Shown: positions 19,597 through 28,473 of the stretch, one piece after another
How positions within the stretch are numbered: position 1 is the stretch's first letter
Layout of the letters: each line of letters begins with the position of its first letter
DNA from: Rhodobacterales bacterium HTCC2255
Lineage (GTDB): Bacteria; Pseudomonadota; Alphaproteobacteria; Rhodobacterales; Rhodobacteraceae
Assembly: GCA_000153745.1 (NCBI GenBank)
Contig: DS022282.1
Coordinates: 1,200,066-1,264,065 of the forward strand
Direction of reading: 5' to 3'
DNA length: 64,000 nucleotides
Program-made: the position numbers and the translations under genes
The notes under the pieces: generated by a model
Database searches by the model: none
Seen by the model: only the letters and a program-made list of their open reading frames with translations
What the model was told of the DNA's origin: nothing

Positions 19597-20792
19597 AAAA
19601 GAGATTTCAAATCGGCAGAAGTGTCTTTAACTAAATCTTTTCCTGGACTACGCCCAGCTTCGATAAGTCGCTTTCCTATCATGTATGCTCTTGGATCATT
19701 CATAGCATCAACCGCAAGCAGTTCGGTATCTTTATAATACCAAAAAGAAATACTAGAGTTTGCGCCCCTGGTTACGACATCATTAAATCCGCTATTAAGA
19801 CCAGCGATTTGTAACTTTACATCAAATTGATCTGACCAAAACCATGGCTTTGCTTTGTATTCTAAATTTCCACCCATAATATTTAAAGCAAGTAATTCTG
19901 CTTGATCAATTGCATTTGGAACGCTCTCCAATCGAATTCTAGTATCTCTATATGGAAACGATGCACAATCTCCCGCTGCCCAAATAGCGCTTATTGATGT
20001 TCTTCCAGTTGCGTCTGTTTTGATACCATTATCTAATTTACACCCTGCCATTTTAGCCAAGTTTATTGATGGCGATATTCCAATACCAGCAATCACAAAA
20101 TCAACTTCTAAATTTGATCCATCTGTTAATTCAACTACTTCTACGCAATCATTACCTTTCAGTCTTTTCACACCAACATTTTCACGAATAACTACGCCAT
20201 TATTTGTATGTAAATTTCGAAAATAATCAGAAGTTTCAGAACTGGCTACACGCTGAAGAATGCGCTCCCCCATTTCAACCAAAGTAACCCTCAAACCAAG
20301 CTTAGAGGCGACTGCAGCAGCTTCCAAACCAATATAGCCACCACCTATTATAAGAACATGTTTATTTATTATAAATTCTGAAACTATACTATCAACATCT
20401 GATAAGTTTCTGACAACGTATACACCTGCTAGATTACCACCAATTTGAGGAGGTAAGTAGTTTGGCGTTGATCCTGTAGTAAAAATCAATTCGTCATAAT
20501 TAATAATTTCTTTTCCAACGGTGATTGTCTTTTGCACTGAGTCAACCGCCGTTACCTCTACACCTAATTTTAAATTAATTTCATGATCATTATAGAAACT
20601 TAGTGGACGTAAATATAATCTTTCAACATCCATTTCACCTAATAGGTATTTTTTTGAAAGTGGTGGGCGCTGATATGGCGGTACAGGTTCATTTCCAATT
20701 AATGTTATTGAACCATCAAATTGTAAATTTCTCAATTTTGAAACAACAGAAAAGCCTGCTTGGCCTGCTCCTACTACTACTATATGCTTCAT
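19593..20792 (-). CDS. FAD-dependent ferredoxin reductase-like oxidoreductase
   Basis: About 399 aa pyridine-nucleotide-disulfide-oxidoreductase-fold flavoprotein. It has an N-terminal FAD motif VVVGAGQAGFSVVSKLR, a mid-protein NAD motif LIIGGGYIGLEAAAVASKLG, the second FAD contact WAAGDCASFP, and a reductase C-terminal domain. It resembles putidaredoxin/rubredoxin/ferredoxin reductases, which pass electrons from NAD(P)H to a small iron-sulfur protein for an oxygenase or P450; no such partner is in the window. The frame opens at 20816, but the Met at 20792 (MKHIVVVGAG) gives the normal N-terminus. Confidence 0.86.
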   Translation of the reverse strand: MKHIVVVGAGQAGFSVVSKLRNLQFDGSITLIGNEPVPPYQRPPLSKKYLLGEMDVERLYLRPLSFYNDHEINLKLGVEVTAVDSVQKTITVGKEIINYDELIFTTGSTPNYLPPQIGGNLAGVYVVRNLSDVDSIVSEFIINKHVLIIGGGYIGLEAAAVASKLGLRVTLVEMGERILQRVASSETSDYFRNLHTNNGVVIRENVGVKRLKGNDCVEVVELTDGSNLEVDFVIAGIGISPSINLAKMAGCKLDNGIKTDATGRTSISAIWAAGDCASFPYRDTRIRLESVPNAIDQAELLALNIMGGNLEYKAKPWFWSDQFDVKLQIAGLNSGFNDVVTRGANSSISFWYYKDTELLAVDAMNDPRAYMIGKRLIEAGRSPGKDLVKDTSADLKSLL

Positions 20793-20948
20793 ATGAATAA
20801 TTCCAATCAAATACATAACAAAATTTATTTAGCACTATACATTTAACTATTAGTCAAAAATAAATTGGCCGTATATATAATTAGTAAATTTACTACCAAA
20901 AAAAAAATTTAAGTATACATATACTCTCACACAAACAAAGGACTGAAT

Positions 20949-21437
20949 ATGAAAATTTCTGTTGGAGATACTCTACCTAATGCAACATTTCAAAGCATGG
21001 GAGATGATGGTCCTGTCGCGCACGATATAAAAGATTTAACTGCAGGTAAGAAAATAGTCATCTTTGGTCTCCCAGGTGCTTATACAAATACATGTTCAAC
21101 CGCTCACATGCCAAGCTTTGTAAGAAATGCTGAAACAATCCGAGCAAATGGCGTGGATGCAATTTATTGCTTGGCAGTAAATGATGTGCATGTAATGAAA
21201 TCTTGGGCCAAAGACATGGGAGCAGATGTTGCCCAAATTGGAATGTTATCCGATAGTGACGGCTCTTATACAAAAGAAATTGGGTTTGATTTTACTTTAC
21301 CAGCTGTTGGATTTATTGGAAGATCTCAAAGATATTCTATGATCATAGAAAATGGTGTGATTACTTCATTAAATGAAGAGATTGAAAGAACAACCTGCGA
21401 TATCTCAGGTGGAGAGACTATACTTGATCAATTGTAA
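20949..21437 (+). CDS. Peroxiredoxin (Prx5-type)
   Basis: 162 aa thiol peroxidase that reduces peroxides. The peroxidatic Cys49 sits in FGLPGAYTNTCSTAHMPSF, the Prx5 form of the PxxxTxxC motif. Further family features are GVDAIYCLAVNDVHVMKSWAK and the C-terminal ISGGETIL. No resolving domain (such as a glutaredoxin fusion) is attached. It is divergent from the flavoprotein reductase with a 156-base AT-rich gap that holds its promoter. AAGGA lies just upstream of the ATG. Confidence 0.93.
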   Translation: MKISVGDTLPNATFQSMGDDGPVAHDIKDLTAGKKIVIFGLPGAYTNTCSTAHMPSFVRNAETIRANGVDAIYCLAVNDVHVMKSWAKDMGADVAQIGMLSDSDGSYTKEIGFDFTLPAVGFIGRSQRYSMIIENGVITSLNEEIERTTCDISGGETILDQL

Positions 21438-21444
21438 TTATTTA

Positions 21445-21468
21445 AAATAATTTACTAATTATTTTTTT
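21445..21468 (+). terminator. AT-rich hairpin with T-run after the peroxiredoxin gene
   Basis: AAATAATT, loop TACT, AATTATTT, followed by four more T residues, placed eight bases after the peroxiredoxin stop. The stem is eight pairs but entirely A-T, so it is weak; it overlaps the 3' end of convergent phhB. A plausible shared terminator, not a sure one. Confidence 0.35.
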
Positions 21469-21754
21469 GGATATCCATCTTTTTAGCAAGAGCCAAATCT
21501 AATTTAGTCAAACCATTAGCACTGTGTGTAGTAAGAGTTACCTCCACAGTGTTATATACATTAACCCATTCAGGATGGTGGTCTATTTTTTCAGCGATTA
21601 TTGCAATTGAAGACATCCAACCAAACGCGCGGATAAAAGATTTAAATTTAAATTTTTTATATATAGCATCTCTGTTTTCAACCATTTCCCAACCACTTTT
21701 AAGTAACACTGACAATTCATCATTACGCTCTGTTTGTGTTAGAATAGCCGGCAT
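21455..21754 (-). CDS. phhB: 4a-hydroxytetrahydrobiopterin dehydratase
   Basis: 99 aa pterin-4a-carbinolamine dehydratase. The signature is AEKIDHHPEWVNVYNTVEVTLTTH, whose histidines bind pterin. It regenerates the pterin cofactor after phenylalanine hydroxylase, although no phhA is in the window; in many alphaproteobacteria the protein is kept without phhA and may serve molybdopterin or folate metabolism. The start abuts the stop of the GNAT gene upstream. Confidence 0.92.
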   Translation of the reverse strand: MPAILTQTERNDELSVLLKSGWEMVENRDAIYKKFKFKSFIRAFGWMSSIAIIAEKIDHHPEWVNVYNTVEVTLTTHSANGLTKLDLALAKKMDIQKNN

Positions 21755-22933
21755 TTAGTCCTCCAATATTTTACGAAATGGTCCATAGTCGGTTAATATT
21801 TCTATGTCCTCACCTACAGCTTTTCTCTCTGCAATTAAATATTCTGCAACAGCATTTTCAAAACTTTTATTTTCAAACCAGTGAAGCGAATACGTTGGTG
21901 TAGGCAAATACCCTCGTGCTAATTTATGTTCACCTTGGGCACCAGCTTCAACTCTAGAAAGGTTATTTTCAATAGCAAAATCAATAGCAAGGTAATAACA
22001 GACTTCAAAATGTAAACATGGGTAACTCTCAATACATCCCCAATAACGCCCAAAAAGTGTATCTCGGCCAATAAAATTTAATGCTCCAGCTATCCATTGC
22101 CCATCTTTTTGACATAAGAAAAGCACTATATCGTCACGTAAATTTTTATGTGCGTAATCAAAGAACTCTCTGGTTAAATAAGGAGTTCCCCATTTTCTAT
22201 TACCTGTATCAATATAAAAATTCCAAAATGCTTCCCAGTGTTCATGTTTAATTTCTTCACCAGTAAATTGGTGAAATGTTCCACCAAAGTTTGCAGCAAT
22301 TCTTCGTTCTTTTTTTATATTTTTTCTTTTACGTGAAGATAAATTCATTAAAAATTCATCAAAATTTTTATAACTTTGATTTTCCCAATGAAACTGTTGT
22401 CCAATTCTTTGCAATAAACCTAGTTCTTCACCTGCTTTAAACTCTTCAGCTGAACAAAAAGTTATATGAGCAGATGACCATTTTTGCTGGCTAACTATAA
22501 TTTGTAACCCCTCTAGAAGAGCAGATTGAGCAATATCATGAAACTCAGGAAGAGTAAGGAATCTGCGCCCTGTCACAGGAGTAAAAGGTATAGATACCTG
22601 TAATTTTGGATAATATTTCCCACCAGAATTTTCATATGCATGAGCCCAATTATGATCAAAGATATACTCTCCTTGTGAGTGACCTTTTGCAAAACTGGGC
22701 ATCACACCAATTATCTTTTTATTATATTTAGCTACAATATACTGAGGCACCCAGCCAGTACCTGCCCCAATTGATTTACTATCTTCAAGTCCTTTTAGGA
22801 ATCTATAAGTTACAAATGGATCAACAGGCCTACTCCCTGCATCGCTACTTGAAGCACATGCATCCCAATCAAATTCACCAATGTCAGATATTTTTCCAAC
22901 AACTGTTAGTTCAACCCGATCTTCATCAATCAT
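21755..22933 (-). CDS. GNAT-fold acyltransferase, DUF482/FemAB-like
   Basis: 392 aa protein of the 'peptidogalycan biosynthesis' / DUF482 family, with an acyl-CoA N-acyltransferase (GNAT-like) fold. Readable features are SSRKRKNIKKERRIA, FFDYAHKNLRDDIVLFL, and the C-terminal EAGAQGEHKLARGYLPT, the most conserved stretch of the family. The substrate is not established. The usual alphaproteobacterial order ridA - gdpD - this gene is kept here with tiny or no gaps, so the three are one operon. Confidence 0.85.
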   Translation of the reverse strand: MIDEDRVELTVVGKISDIGEFDWDACASSSDAGSRPVDPFVTYRFLKGLEDSKSIGAGTGWVPQYIVAKYNKKIIGVMPSFAKGHSQGEYIFDHNWAHAYENSGGKYYPKLQVSIPFTPVTGRRFLTLPEFHDIAQSALLEGLQIIVSQQKWSSAHITFCSAEEFKAGEELGLLQRIGQQFHWENQSYKNFDEFLMNLSSRKRKNIKKERRIAANFGGTFHQFTGEEIKHEHWEAFWNFYIDTGNRKWGTPYLTREFFDYAHKNLRDDIVLFLCQKDGQWIAGALNFIGRDTLFGRYWGCIESYPCLHFEVCYYLAIDFAIENNLSRVEAGAQGEHKLARGYLPTPTYSLHWFENKSFENAVAEYLIAERKAVGEDIEILTDYGPFRKILED

Positions 22934-23694
22934 TATAGGCCATCAGGTAAATAGTTTTCAAAGGTTACAGAATCTGCAACTTTTCGGGCTTCAATGTCCT
23001 GACTTTGAGAGCGCACTGTCCAGCAAAATATTGTTGCTCCAGCTGTTTTTAAATCGCTAACCACATCAGAGTTTAAGTCCAAATGGTCATGAGATATGAA
23101 GGTTGCACCAGACATAGAATAATCAGATATCTTTGTTAATTCATCACAGCGCGATTTAGAGACATTAGGCCATTCATTTTCTTTAAAAATTTCAGTTATT
23201 AATCCACGAGGTATATTCGGCGAAAGCTTTGCACATTTCTTGATCATAAATGGGTTAAAAGACATAATAGCAACTGCGCCATGATACTTATCTAAAACTT
23301 TACATACCGCATTCTCAAATACAGATGGATTATTGCCAAGAGCGCCATCTTGATCTTTCAGTTCTATTAGAACAGGTACTCTACCATCAACATATGACAT
23401 AAAAGTATCAAATCGTGGGATGCCTTTTTTTCCACCTTTTAATATAATTTTTTCTAACTCAGCAGCACTCCTATCAGAAATTAAACCCACCTCATCTGTC
23501 ACTCGATCTAATTTATAATCATGGAAAACAACAGGTATTCCGTCGTGAGATAACTGAAGGTCAATTTCAATTGCAAATCCTTGAGATATTGCAGCTTCCA
23601 GCCCCTCCCATGAATTCTCGGGTATACCTAATTTAACATTGTGCAATGTTCTGTGAGCAATTGGCCCATTAATAAAAGGAGCTAACAAATTCAT
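22933..23694 (-). CDS. Glycerophosphodiester phosphodiesterase
   Basis: 253 aa GDPD-family enzyme hydrolysing glycerophosphodiesters to glycerol-3-phosphate and an alcohol. Catalytic-site motifs are AHRTLHN, IPENSWEGLEAAISQGFAIEIDLQLSHDGIPVVFHD and LIELKDQ. There is no signal peptide, so it is cytoplasmic. The ATGA overlap with ridA upstream and one-base overlap with the GNAT gene downstream indicate a tightly coupled operon. Confidence 0.92.
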   Translation of the reverse strand: MNLLAPFINGPIAHRTLHNVKLGIPENSWEGLEAAISQGFAIEIDLQLSHDGIPVVFHDYKLDRVTDEVGLISDRSAAELEKIILKGGKKGIPRFDTFMSYVDGRVPVLIELKDQDGALGNNPSVFENAVCKVLDKYHGAVAIMSFNPFMIKKCAKLSPNIPRGLITEIFKENEWPNVSKSRCDELTKISDYSMSGATFISHDHLDLNSDVVSDLKTAGATIFCWTVRSQSQDIEARKVADSVTFENYLPDGL

Positions 23695-24155
23695 TTAATC
23701 TGGAAAATACCCTCAACTTCAACAGCTACTCCTAAAGGTAAACTTGATGAACCAACTGCTGCACGTGCATGCTTTCCTGCCTCGCCAAATACTTCTACCA
23801 TTAAATCAGATGCACCATTAATAACTTTAGGGTGATCTTCAAAATCAGATGTGCAATTAACAAACCCACCAAGTTTTACGACTTGAACTAACCGATCTAA
23901 ATCTCCACCACATGCTGACTTAAGTTGAGCAATCAAATTAATACCACATGTTTTAGCCGCGATTTGTCCTTCTTCCACTGAAAAATTTTCACCTAATTTT
24001 CCATTAATTCTACCATTTGCATCTCCTGAAATTTGTCCAGAAATATAGACCATATCTCCAACAACAACATATGGAACATAATTAGCAGCAGGTGCTGGAG
24101 CATCTGGAAGTGATATACCAAGATTTAATAATTTATTTTCGTAATTTTTTGACAC
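23691..24155 (-). CDS. RidA/YjgF-family protein
   Basis: 154 aa member of the RidA/YER057c/UK114 superfamily, longer-type subgroup. It has a typical N-terminus (LGISLPDAPAPAANYVPYV), YISGQISGD, and C-terminal HARAAVGSSSLPLGVAVEVEGIF. Classical RidA enzymes deaminate reactive enamines/imines made by PLP enzymes using an arginine; the Arg in HARAAVG is present. First gene of the ridA-gdpD-GNAT-phhB run, divergent from mlaA across a 227-base AT-rich gap. Confidence 0.9.
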   Translation of the reverse strand: MSKNYENKLLNLGISLPDAPAPAANYVPYVVVGDMVYISGQISGDANGRINGKLGENFSVEEGQIAAKTCGINLIAQLKSACGGDLDRLVQVVKLGGFVNCTSDFEDHPKVINGASDLMVEVFGEAGKHARAAVGSSSLPLGVAVEVEGIFQIK

Positions 24156-24382
24156 ATTAATTCCTTTAAGTTTGATCTGAAACTTTAATATTTTTTTCTA
24201 GATACACAATATTAACTATAATAAAAAAAATTATTTGTAAAAATATCAATTACAGCATCATAAAAGTATCAATATGATGTAATTATAACATAATTGAGTT
24301 TAATTTACCTTATTTAGTTTGCATTCTAGACTTCAATTATGAGATATATTAATAAATAATTATACTAATTTAGGTTAAAAGT

Positions 24383-25126
24383 ATGCAATTTAAATCTGAG
24401 AATCTAATAAAAGCCATTTTATTAATTTCATTCGGCTTTATCTTTACTGCATGCACACAATCAGACCCAAATGGGTTTTATGATCCTTTAGAAAAAATAA
24501 ATCGTAAAACACATTCGTTCAATAAATCTTTAGATAAAATTCTTCTGCGCCCCGCAAGTAAAGTTTATGGTGTAGTAGTAAGTGATTTTGCAGATATTTT
24601 AATTAATAATTTCACCAATAATCTTTCAGAACCATCGAATGCAGCCAACCATTTGCTACAAGGAAAACTGAAAAAATCTTCAAACTCAACTGCACGGTTT
24701 TTAGTTAATACTACAATTGGAATTGGTGGTATCACTGATCCTGCATCAAGATTAGGAATTTCTTCAAGTGAAAGTGATTTTGGCAAAACTCTACATGCTT
24801 GGGGGTTTAATGAAGGTGCTTATGTCGAATTACCATTCTATGCAGCTTCAACGGTACGTGACACAACAGGCATTGTTGTTGATTTTGTGATGGATCCAAT
24901 TAATTCAATTATTCCGTCAAAATACAAACCACATACACAAGGTGCTAAGCTTATTGAATTAGCTGGAGATCGAAATGAATATGGCGAGATCATAGATAAT
25001 ATGTTGTATAAAAACGAAGACAGCTATGCCTCACAAAGATTATACTACCTTCAGCGCCGGCGCTTTGATCTAAATAATAATACAATTTCAGATGATGACT
25101 TAGGCAACCCTTATGAAGATGAATAA
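24383..25126 (+). CDS. mlaA: Outer-membrane lipid-asymmetry lipoprotein MlaA (VacJ)
   Basis: 247 aa. Signal peptide with lipobox FIFTAC (Cys at about residue 24). The MlaA body starts DPLEKINRKTHSFNKSLDK and includes NNFTNNLSEPSNAANHLLQGK, NTTIGIGGITDPASRLG and FGKTLHAWGFNEGAYVELPFY. It forms the outer-membrane donut that removes mislocalised phospholipids and passes them to MlaC. The inner-membrane MlaFED transporter is not in this window. The stop overlaps the mlaC start by 14 bases. Confidence 0.94.
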   Translation: MQFKSENLIKAILLISFGFIFTACTQSDPNGFYDPLEKINRKTHSFNKSLDKILLRPASKVYGVVVSDFADILINNFTNNLSEPSNAANHLLQGKLKKSSNSTARFLVNTTIGIGGITDPASRLGISSSESDFGKTLHAWGFNEGAYVELPFYAASTVRDTTGIVVDFVMDPINSIIPSKYKPHTQGAKLIELAGDRNEYGEIIDNMLYKNEDSYASQRLYYLQRRRFDLNNNTISDDDLGNPYEDE

Positions 25127-25718
25127 GAATATTACACGTCGGTATGCATTAGTAGCTTTGGTTGCTACTATTAGTTTTTTTCCATCTTCAATATTAGCAT
25201 TTAGTAAATCAGACGCAGAAGGGTTGATAAAAAATCTTACTGTTGATGTTTTAAAAGCGGTTAATGAACAAATATCTGAAGAAATGATGTTTTCTAAATT
25301 CGAAATGATTTTTTCAAAATATGCTGACGTTCCATTAATCGCTAGAAAAGCACTTGGCCCAAAATGGCGTGAAGCATCTAAAACACAAAGGACTGCATAC
25401 GTCTCAGCATTTAGCGGCTATATGGCCAGATATTATGGCAAACGATTCGAAGATTTTTTAGGTTCAAAAATTATTGTTTTAAATTCACGAAAAACTTCGG
25501 GTGGATTTTTAGTTAATAGTGACATTGTTTTATCTGATGGATCTAGCTATCAAGCTCAATGGCATGTTATTGACGCTCGAGGTAAATTCTTAATGTACAA
25601 CTTATTCCTTGAAGGCGTGAGTGTATTATCTGATGTTAGAGTTCAGATTGGCTCCATGCTTGATAAAAGAGGTGGCTCAATAGATAAGTTAACTGCATAT
25701 TTAAATACAGCAGCATAA
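25113..25718 (+). CDS. mlaC: Phospholipid-binding protein MlaC
   Basis: 201 aa periplasmic ABC-auxiliary protein (Ttg2-type). A twin-basic signal (NITRRYALVALVATISFF) ends near ILAFS. The body has YADVPLIARKALGPKWREASKTQRTAYVSAFSGYMARYYGKRFEDF and the C-terminal LEGVSVLSDVRVQIGSML; this is the classical MlaC hydrophobic-pocket fold. It ferries phospholipid between MlaA and MlaFED. Translationally coupled to mlaA. Confidence 0.92.
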   Translation: MKMNKNITRRYALVALVATISFFPSSILAFSKSDAEGLIKNLTVDVLKAVNEQISEEMMFSKFEMIFSKYADVPLIARKALGPKWREASKTQRTAYVSAFSGYMARYYGKRFEDFLGSKIIVLNSRKTSGGFLVNSDIVLSDGSSYQAQWHVIDARGKFLMYNLFLEGVSVLSDVRVQIGSMLDKRGGSIDKLTAYLNTAA

Positions 25719-25734
25719 TGTTTATTGAATTTAT

Positions 25735-27891
25735 TTAGTTAAACAAATTCTGCAACCGTAATATAAAATTACTACCTGAGCTTTCTTTAACTTTATTACC
25801 TAATCCTTTAAATATTCCATTAATAAATTTTGTTCTATTTTTTGAATTTAATTCACTAATAAGCTTAACCTCATTTTTAACTATAGGTTTTAATACATTA
25901 TTTTCATGAATGCGGAGCATAACTTCACGCCATATTTCTGCAGGCATCCCTCCACCAGTTACACCAGTTAATTTACGATTATCGTCATAACCCATCCATA
26001 CTCCTACAACGTAATCAGCTGTAAAGCCTATAAACCATGCATCTCTTGCACCTTGTGTTGTTCCAGTTTTTCCCGCTGCCGGTCTATCTCCTAGATTTGC
26101 TCTTAAGCCAGTGCCTGACTTAATTACCTGTTTCATCATGAAGGTTAATTGATTTGCTGCATTCTCATTAATAACACGTAATGAATTACTAGCGTCATGC
26201 TCCAATAAGCTTTCATTATCTCCCTGTATTGTAATGCTAGATAATCCAAATGGAATTGATGACATACCCTTGTTCAAAATTCCTGCATAAGCACCTGTCA
26301 TTTCTAATAAAGTACTCTCAGCTGTACCCAGTGCCATTGACGGAACTAATGGAATATTAGATTTGATGCCAAAGTCATTTGCAATAGCCTTAACACGAGA
26401 TTTTCCAATTTCTTCACTTATTTTTATTGCAACAGTGTTTGTTGATTTAGCTAAAGCCTCAGTGAGGTTTACTTCGCCATCAAATGTACGACTATAATTT
26501 TGAGGTTCATAAGTTCCATCAATAACTTCTATAGTAATAGGCTCATCGGTTACTATACTATTATATTGAAATCCATTTTCTAATGCTGCTGCATAAACCA
26601 TTGGTTTAAATGCTGACCCAGTTTGCCTCAACGCTTGTGTTGCCCGATTAAAAGATCCTGCTAGACCAGTTTTTCGTCCACCTACCATTGCACGAACTGC
26701 ACCATTAGGTGACATCACCACTATCCCAGCCTGGACGTCTGAACCTTGCTTTAAGTTTTGAAATACTGAGTCTAAAGCACCCTCTGCAGCCAATTGAGCA
26801 CCTTTATCAAATGTTGTTTTGATTATTACATCAGCATTTGCATCTTTGATTATAAACTCTGGTGCTGAACCAAGCACCCAATCCGCAAAATACCCACCAA
26901 CCATATCAGCTGCTGTTTGAGATAATTTTGCAGGGTTATTCTTAGCTCTAATTGCTTGTGCTTGGGTTAAGTAACCCTGATCCTTCATCAAACCTACAAT
27001 CAAATTTCCACGTGATTGAGCGCGATCTAAATTTCTAATTGGATTAGCTGCAGAAGGTGCCTTTAACAATCCTGCAAGCATGGCAGCTTGCGCTGGAGAC
27101 ACATCTCTTGCTGATTTACTAAAATATCTTTGACTAGCAGCTTCAAAACCATAGGCCCCAGATCCAAGAAATGCACGATTGAGGTAAATACTAAAAATTT
27201 CATCCTTAGTATACTTTAATTCCATCGCCATAGACATGGGCACTTCTTTTAGCTTTCTCTCAAAATTACCCTTTTTTTCAAAATATATTCGTTTTGCTAA
27301 TTGTTGGGTAATTGTTGAACCACCATTACCCTGCCAAGGCTTGCGCCCTTCTCGCAGGTTAATACGAATTGCCCCCAATATACCTCTAGGGCTAACTCCC
27401 CAATGAGTATAAAATCTCTTATCTTCAGTAGCAATAATTGCATTTTTTAAATACGGTGAAACCGTTGAAGATGAAACTTTTCCACCAAATTGATCTCCAC
27501 GCCATGCAAATACATTACCTTTTGCATCCAACATAGTAACGGAACCCCTTAGTCTATCATCCATCAATAGTTTAGCTTCAGGGAGTATACTGAAGTAATA
27601 TAAGACTGATGAACCCAAGATTAGAAATAAGACAACAGAGACCCTAAGAATAATCCAAAAAAGTAATTGAAATATAAAATTTAAAATATTTCTTATAATA
27701 TGTGAAATAAAATCTTTAATATTAGTTATTAAGGATTTCTTTTTATTAAACTTATATTTCTTATTTTTATTATCATTCGAAATAGACAGTTTTATCTTTT
27801 TGGCCTTGGCATGATTTCGGTTTGGAGCAACCAATATATTGCGATTTTTTGGCTTCTTAACCATATTTGATTCTGCCTTCTCGCAATTCAT
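25735..27891 (-). CDS. Class A penicillin-binding protein, PBP1A family
   Basis: 718 aa bifunctional peptidoglycan synthase. A basic cytoplasmic N-tail and one membrane span (residues about 72-105) precede a GT51 glycosyltransferase domain (ATEDKRFYTHWGVSPRG; GGSTITQQLAKRIYF) and a transpeptidase domain with SxxK (QTGSAFKPM), SxN (LAKSTNTVAI) and KTG (AAGKTGTTQGARDAWF). The basic, Lys/Asn-rich first 60 residues are longer than in many relatives. Divergent from glnK across a 221-base gap. Confidence 0.93.
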   Translation of the reverse strand: MNCEKAESNMVKKPKNRNILVAPNRNHAKAKKIKLSISNDNKNKKYKFNKKKSLITNIKDFISHIIRNILNFIFQLLFWIILRVSVVLFLILGSSVLYYFSILPEAKLLMDDRLRGSVTMLDAKGNVFAWRGDQFGGKVSSSTVSPYLKNAIIATEDKRFYTHWGVSPRGILGAIRINLREGRKPWQGNGGSTITQQLAKRIYFEKKGNFERKLKEVPMSMAMELKYTKDEIFSIYLNRAFLGSGAYGFEAASQRYFSKSARDVSPAQAAMLAGLLKAPSAANPIRNLDRAQSRGNLIVGLMKDQGYLTQAQAIRAKNNPAKLSQTAADMVGGYFADWVLGSAPEFIIKDANADVIIKTTFDKGAQLAAEGALDSVFQNLKQGSDVQAGIVVMSPNGAVRAMVGGRKTGLAGSFNRATQALRQTGSAFKPMVYAAALENGFQYNSIVTDEPITIEVIDGTYEPQNYSRTFDGEVNLTEALAKSTNTVAIKISEEIGKSRVKAIANDFGIKSNIPLVPSMALGTAESTLLEMTGAYAGILNKGMSSIPFGLSSITIQGDNESLLEHDASNSLRVINENAANQLTFMMKQVIKSGTGLRANLGDRPAAGKTGTTQGARDAWFIGFTADYVVGVWMGYDDNRKLTGVTGGGMPAEIWREVMLRIHENNVLKPIVKNEVKLISELNSKNRTKFINGIFKGLGNKVKESSGSNFILRLQNLFN

Positions 27892-27957
27892 GAACTGAAA
27901 GTAACTCTATTTAACTAATTTGTAGAGTATAGTTATTGTATTATTTATAATAAATAT

Positions 27958-28001
27958 GATTAAAATTTAATCAATTTACTATCTATGATTAAATCTTAAT
28001 C
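27958..28001. promoter_or_regulatory. Two matched palindromes upstream of glnK
   Basis: GATTAA-AAT-TTAATC at 27958-27972 and GATTAA-ATC-TTAATC at 27987-28001: two 15-base palindromes of identical arms, GATTAA N3 TTAATC, with centres 29 bases apart (nearly three helical turns). They lie 112-155 bases upstream of the glnK start and on the side of the PBP1A promoter. A dimeric regulator binding two sites on one face of the helix is the natural reading. They do not match the enteric NtrC consensus, so the regulator is not identified. Confidence 0.5.
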
Positions 28002-28112
28002 ATTATTATCAAAATTTAGTATTTTATTGCCTCTCTTTCATTGAGGTTTTTGTCATTTCTCTTTTTTTTAAGTCCATGTGCATACCCAATGTGTGCTCAA
28101 AGCGAGGAAAAT

Positions 28113-28451
28113 ATGAAATTAATTATTGCAACTATTAAACCGTTCAAACTTGAGGAAGTACGCATTGCACTTACGGAATCAGGCGTAACAGGAATGATGG
28201 TAACAGAAATAAAAGGTTATGGCACTCAATCGGGCCATACAGAAATATATCGTGGCGCAGAATATGCTGTGAACTTTGTTCCAAAGATCAGATTAGACAT
28301 TGTCGTATCAGATGCGGAAGCTGATGGAGTTGTCTCCACAATTGAAAACACAGCTAAAACTGGAAAAATCGGTGACGGAAAAATCTTTGTACTAGACGTA
28401 GATCAAGCTGTTCGAGTTCGAACAGGCGAAACAGGCGACGATGCTGTTTAA
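28113..28451 (+). CDS. glnK: Nitrogen regulatory protein P-II (GlnK)
   Basis: 112 aa PII signal protein. It senses 2-oxoglutarate and ATP/ADP and regulates AmtB and other nitrogen targets. It starts MKLIIATIKPFKLEEVR, carries the uridylylation Tyr51 in the T-loop (HTEIYRGAEY), the B-loop KTGKIGDGKIFV, and the C-loop VRVRTGE. The frame is open 24 codons upstream, but the ATG at 28113 behind GCGAGGAAA gives the universal PII N-terminus. Linked to amtB 22 bases downstream, the classical GlnK-AmtB pair. Confidence 0.95.
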   Translation: MKLIIATIKPFKLEEVRIALTESGVTGMMVTEIKGYGTQSGHTEIYRGAEYAVNFVPKIRLDIVVSDAEADGVVSTIENTAKTGKIGDGKIFVLDVDQAVRVRTGETGDDAV

Positions 28452-28473
28452 TAGACATCCAAAGGAAACTATA

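Noticed and set aside
27958-28001. NtrC or CtrA binding sites
   Set aside because: Arms do not match TGCAC-type NtrC sites, and the TTAA spacing is three bases, not the seven of CtrA.
28041-28112. N-terminal extension of glnK resembling a signal peptide
   Set aside because: PII is cytoplasmic; the ATG at 28113 with a good ribosome site gives the standard N-terminus.
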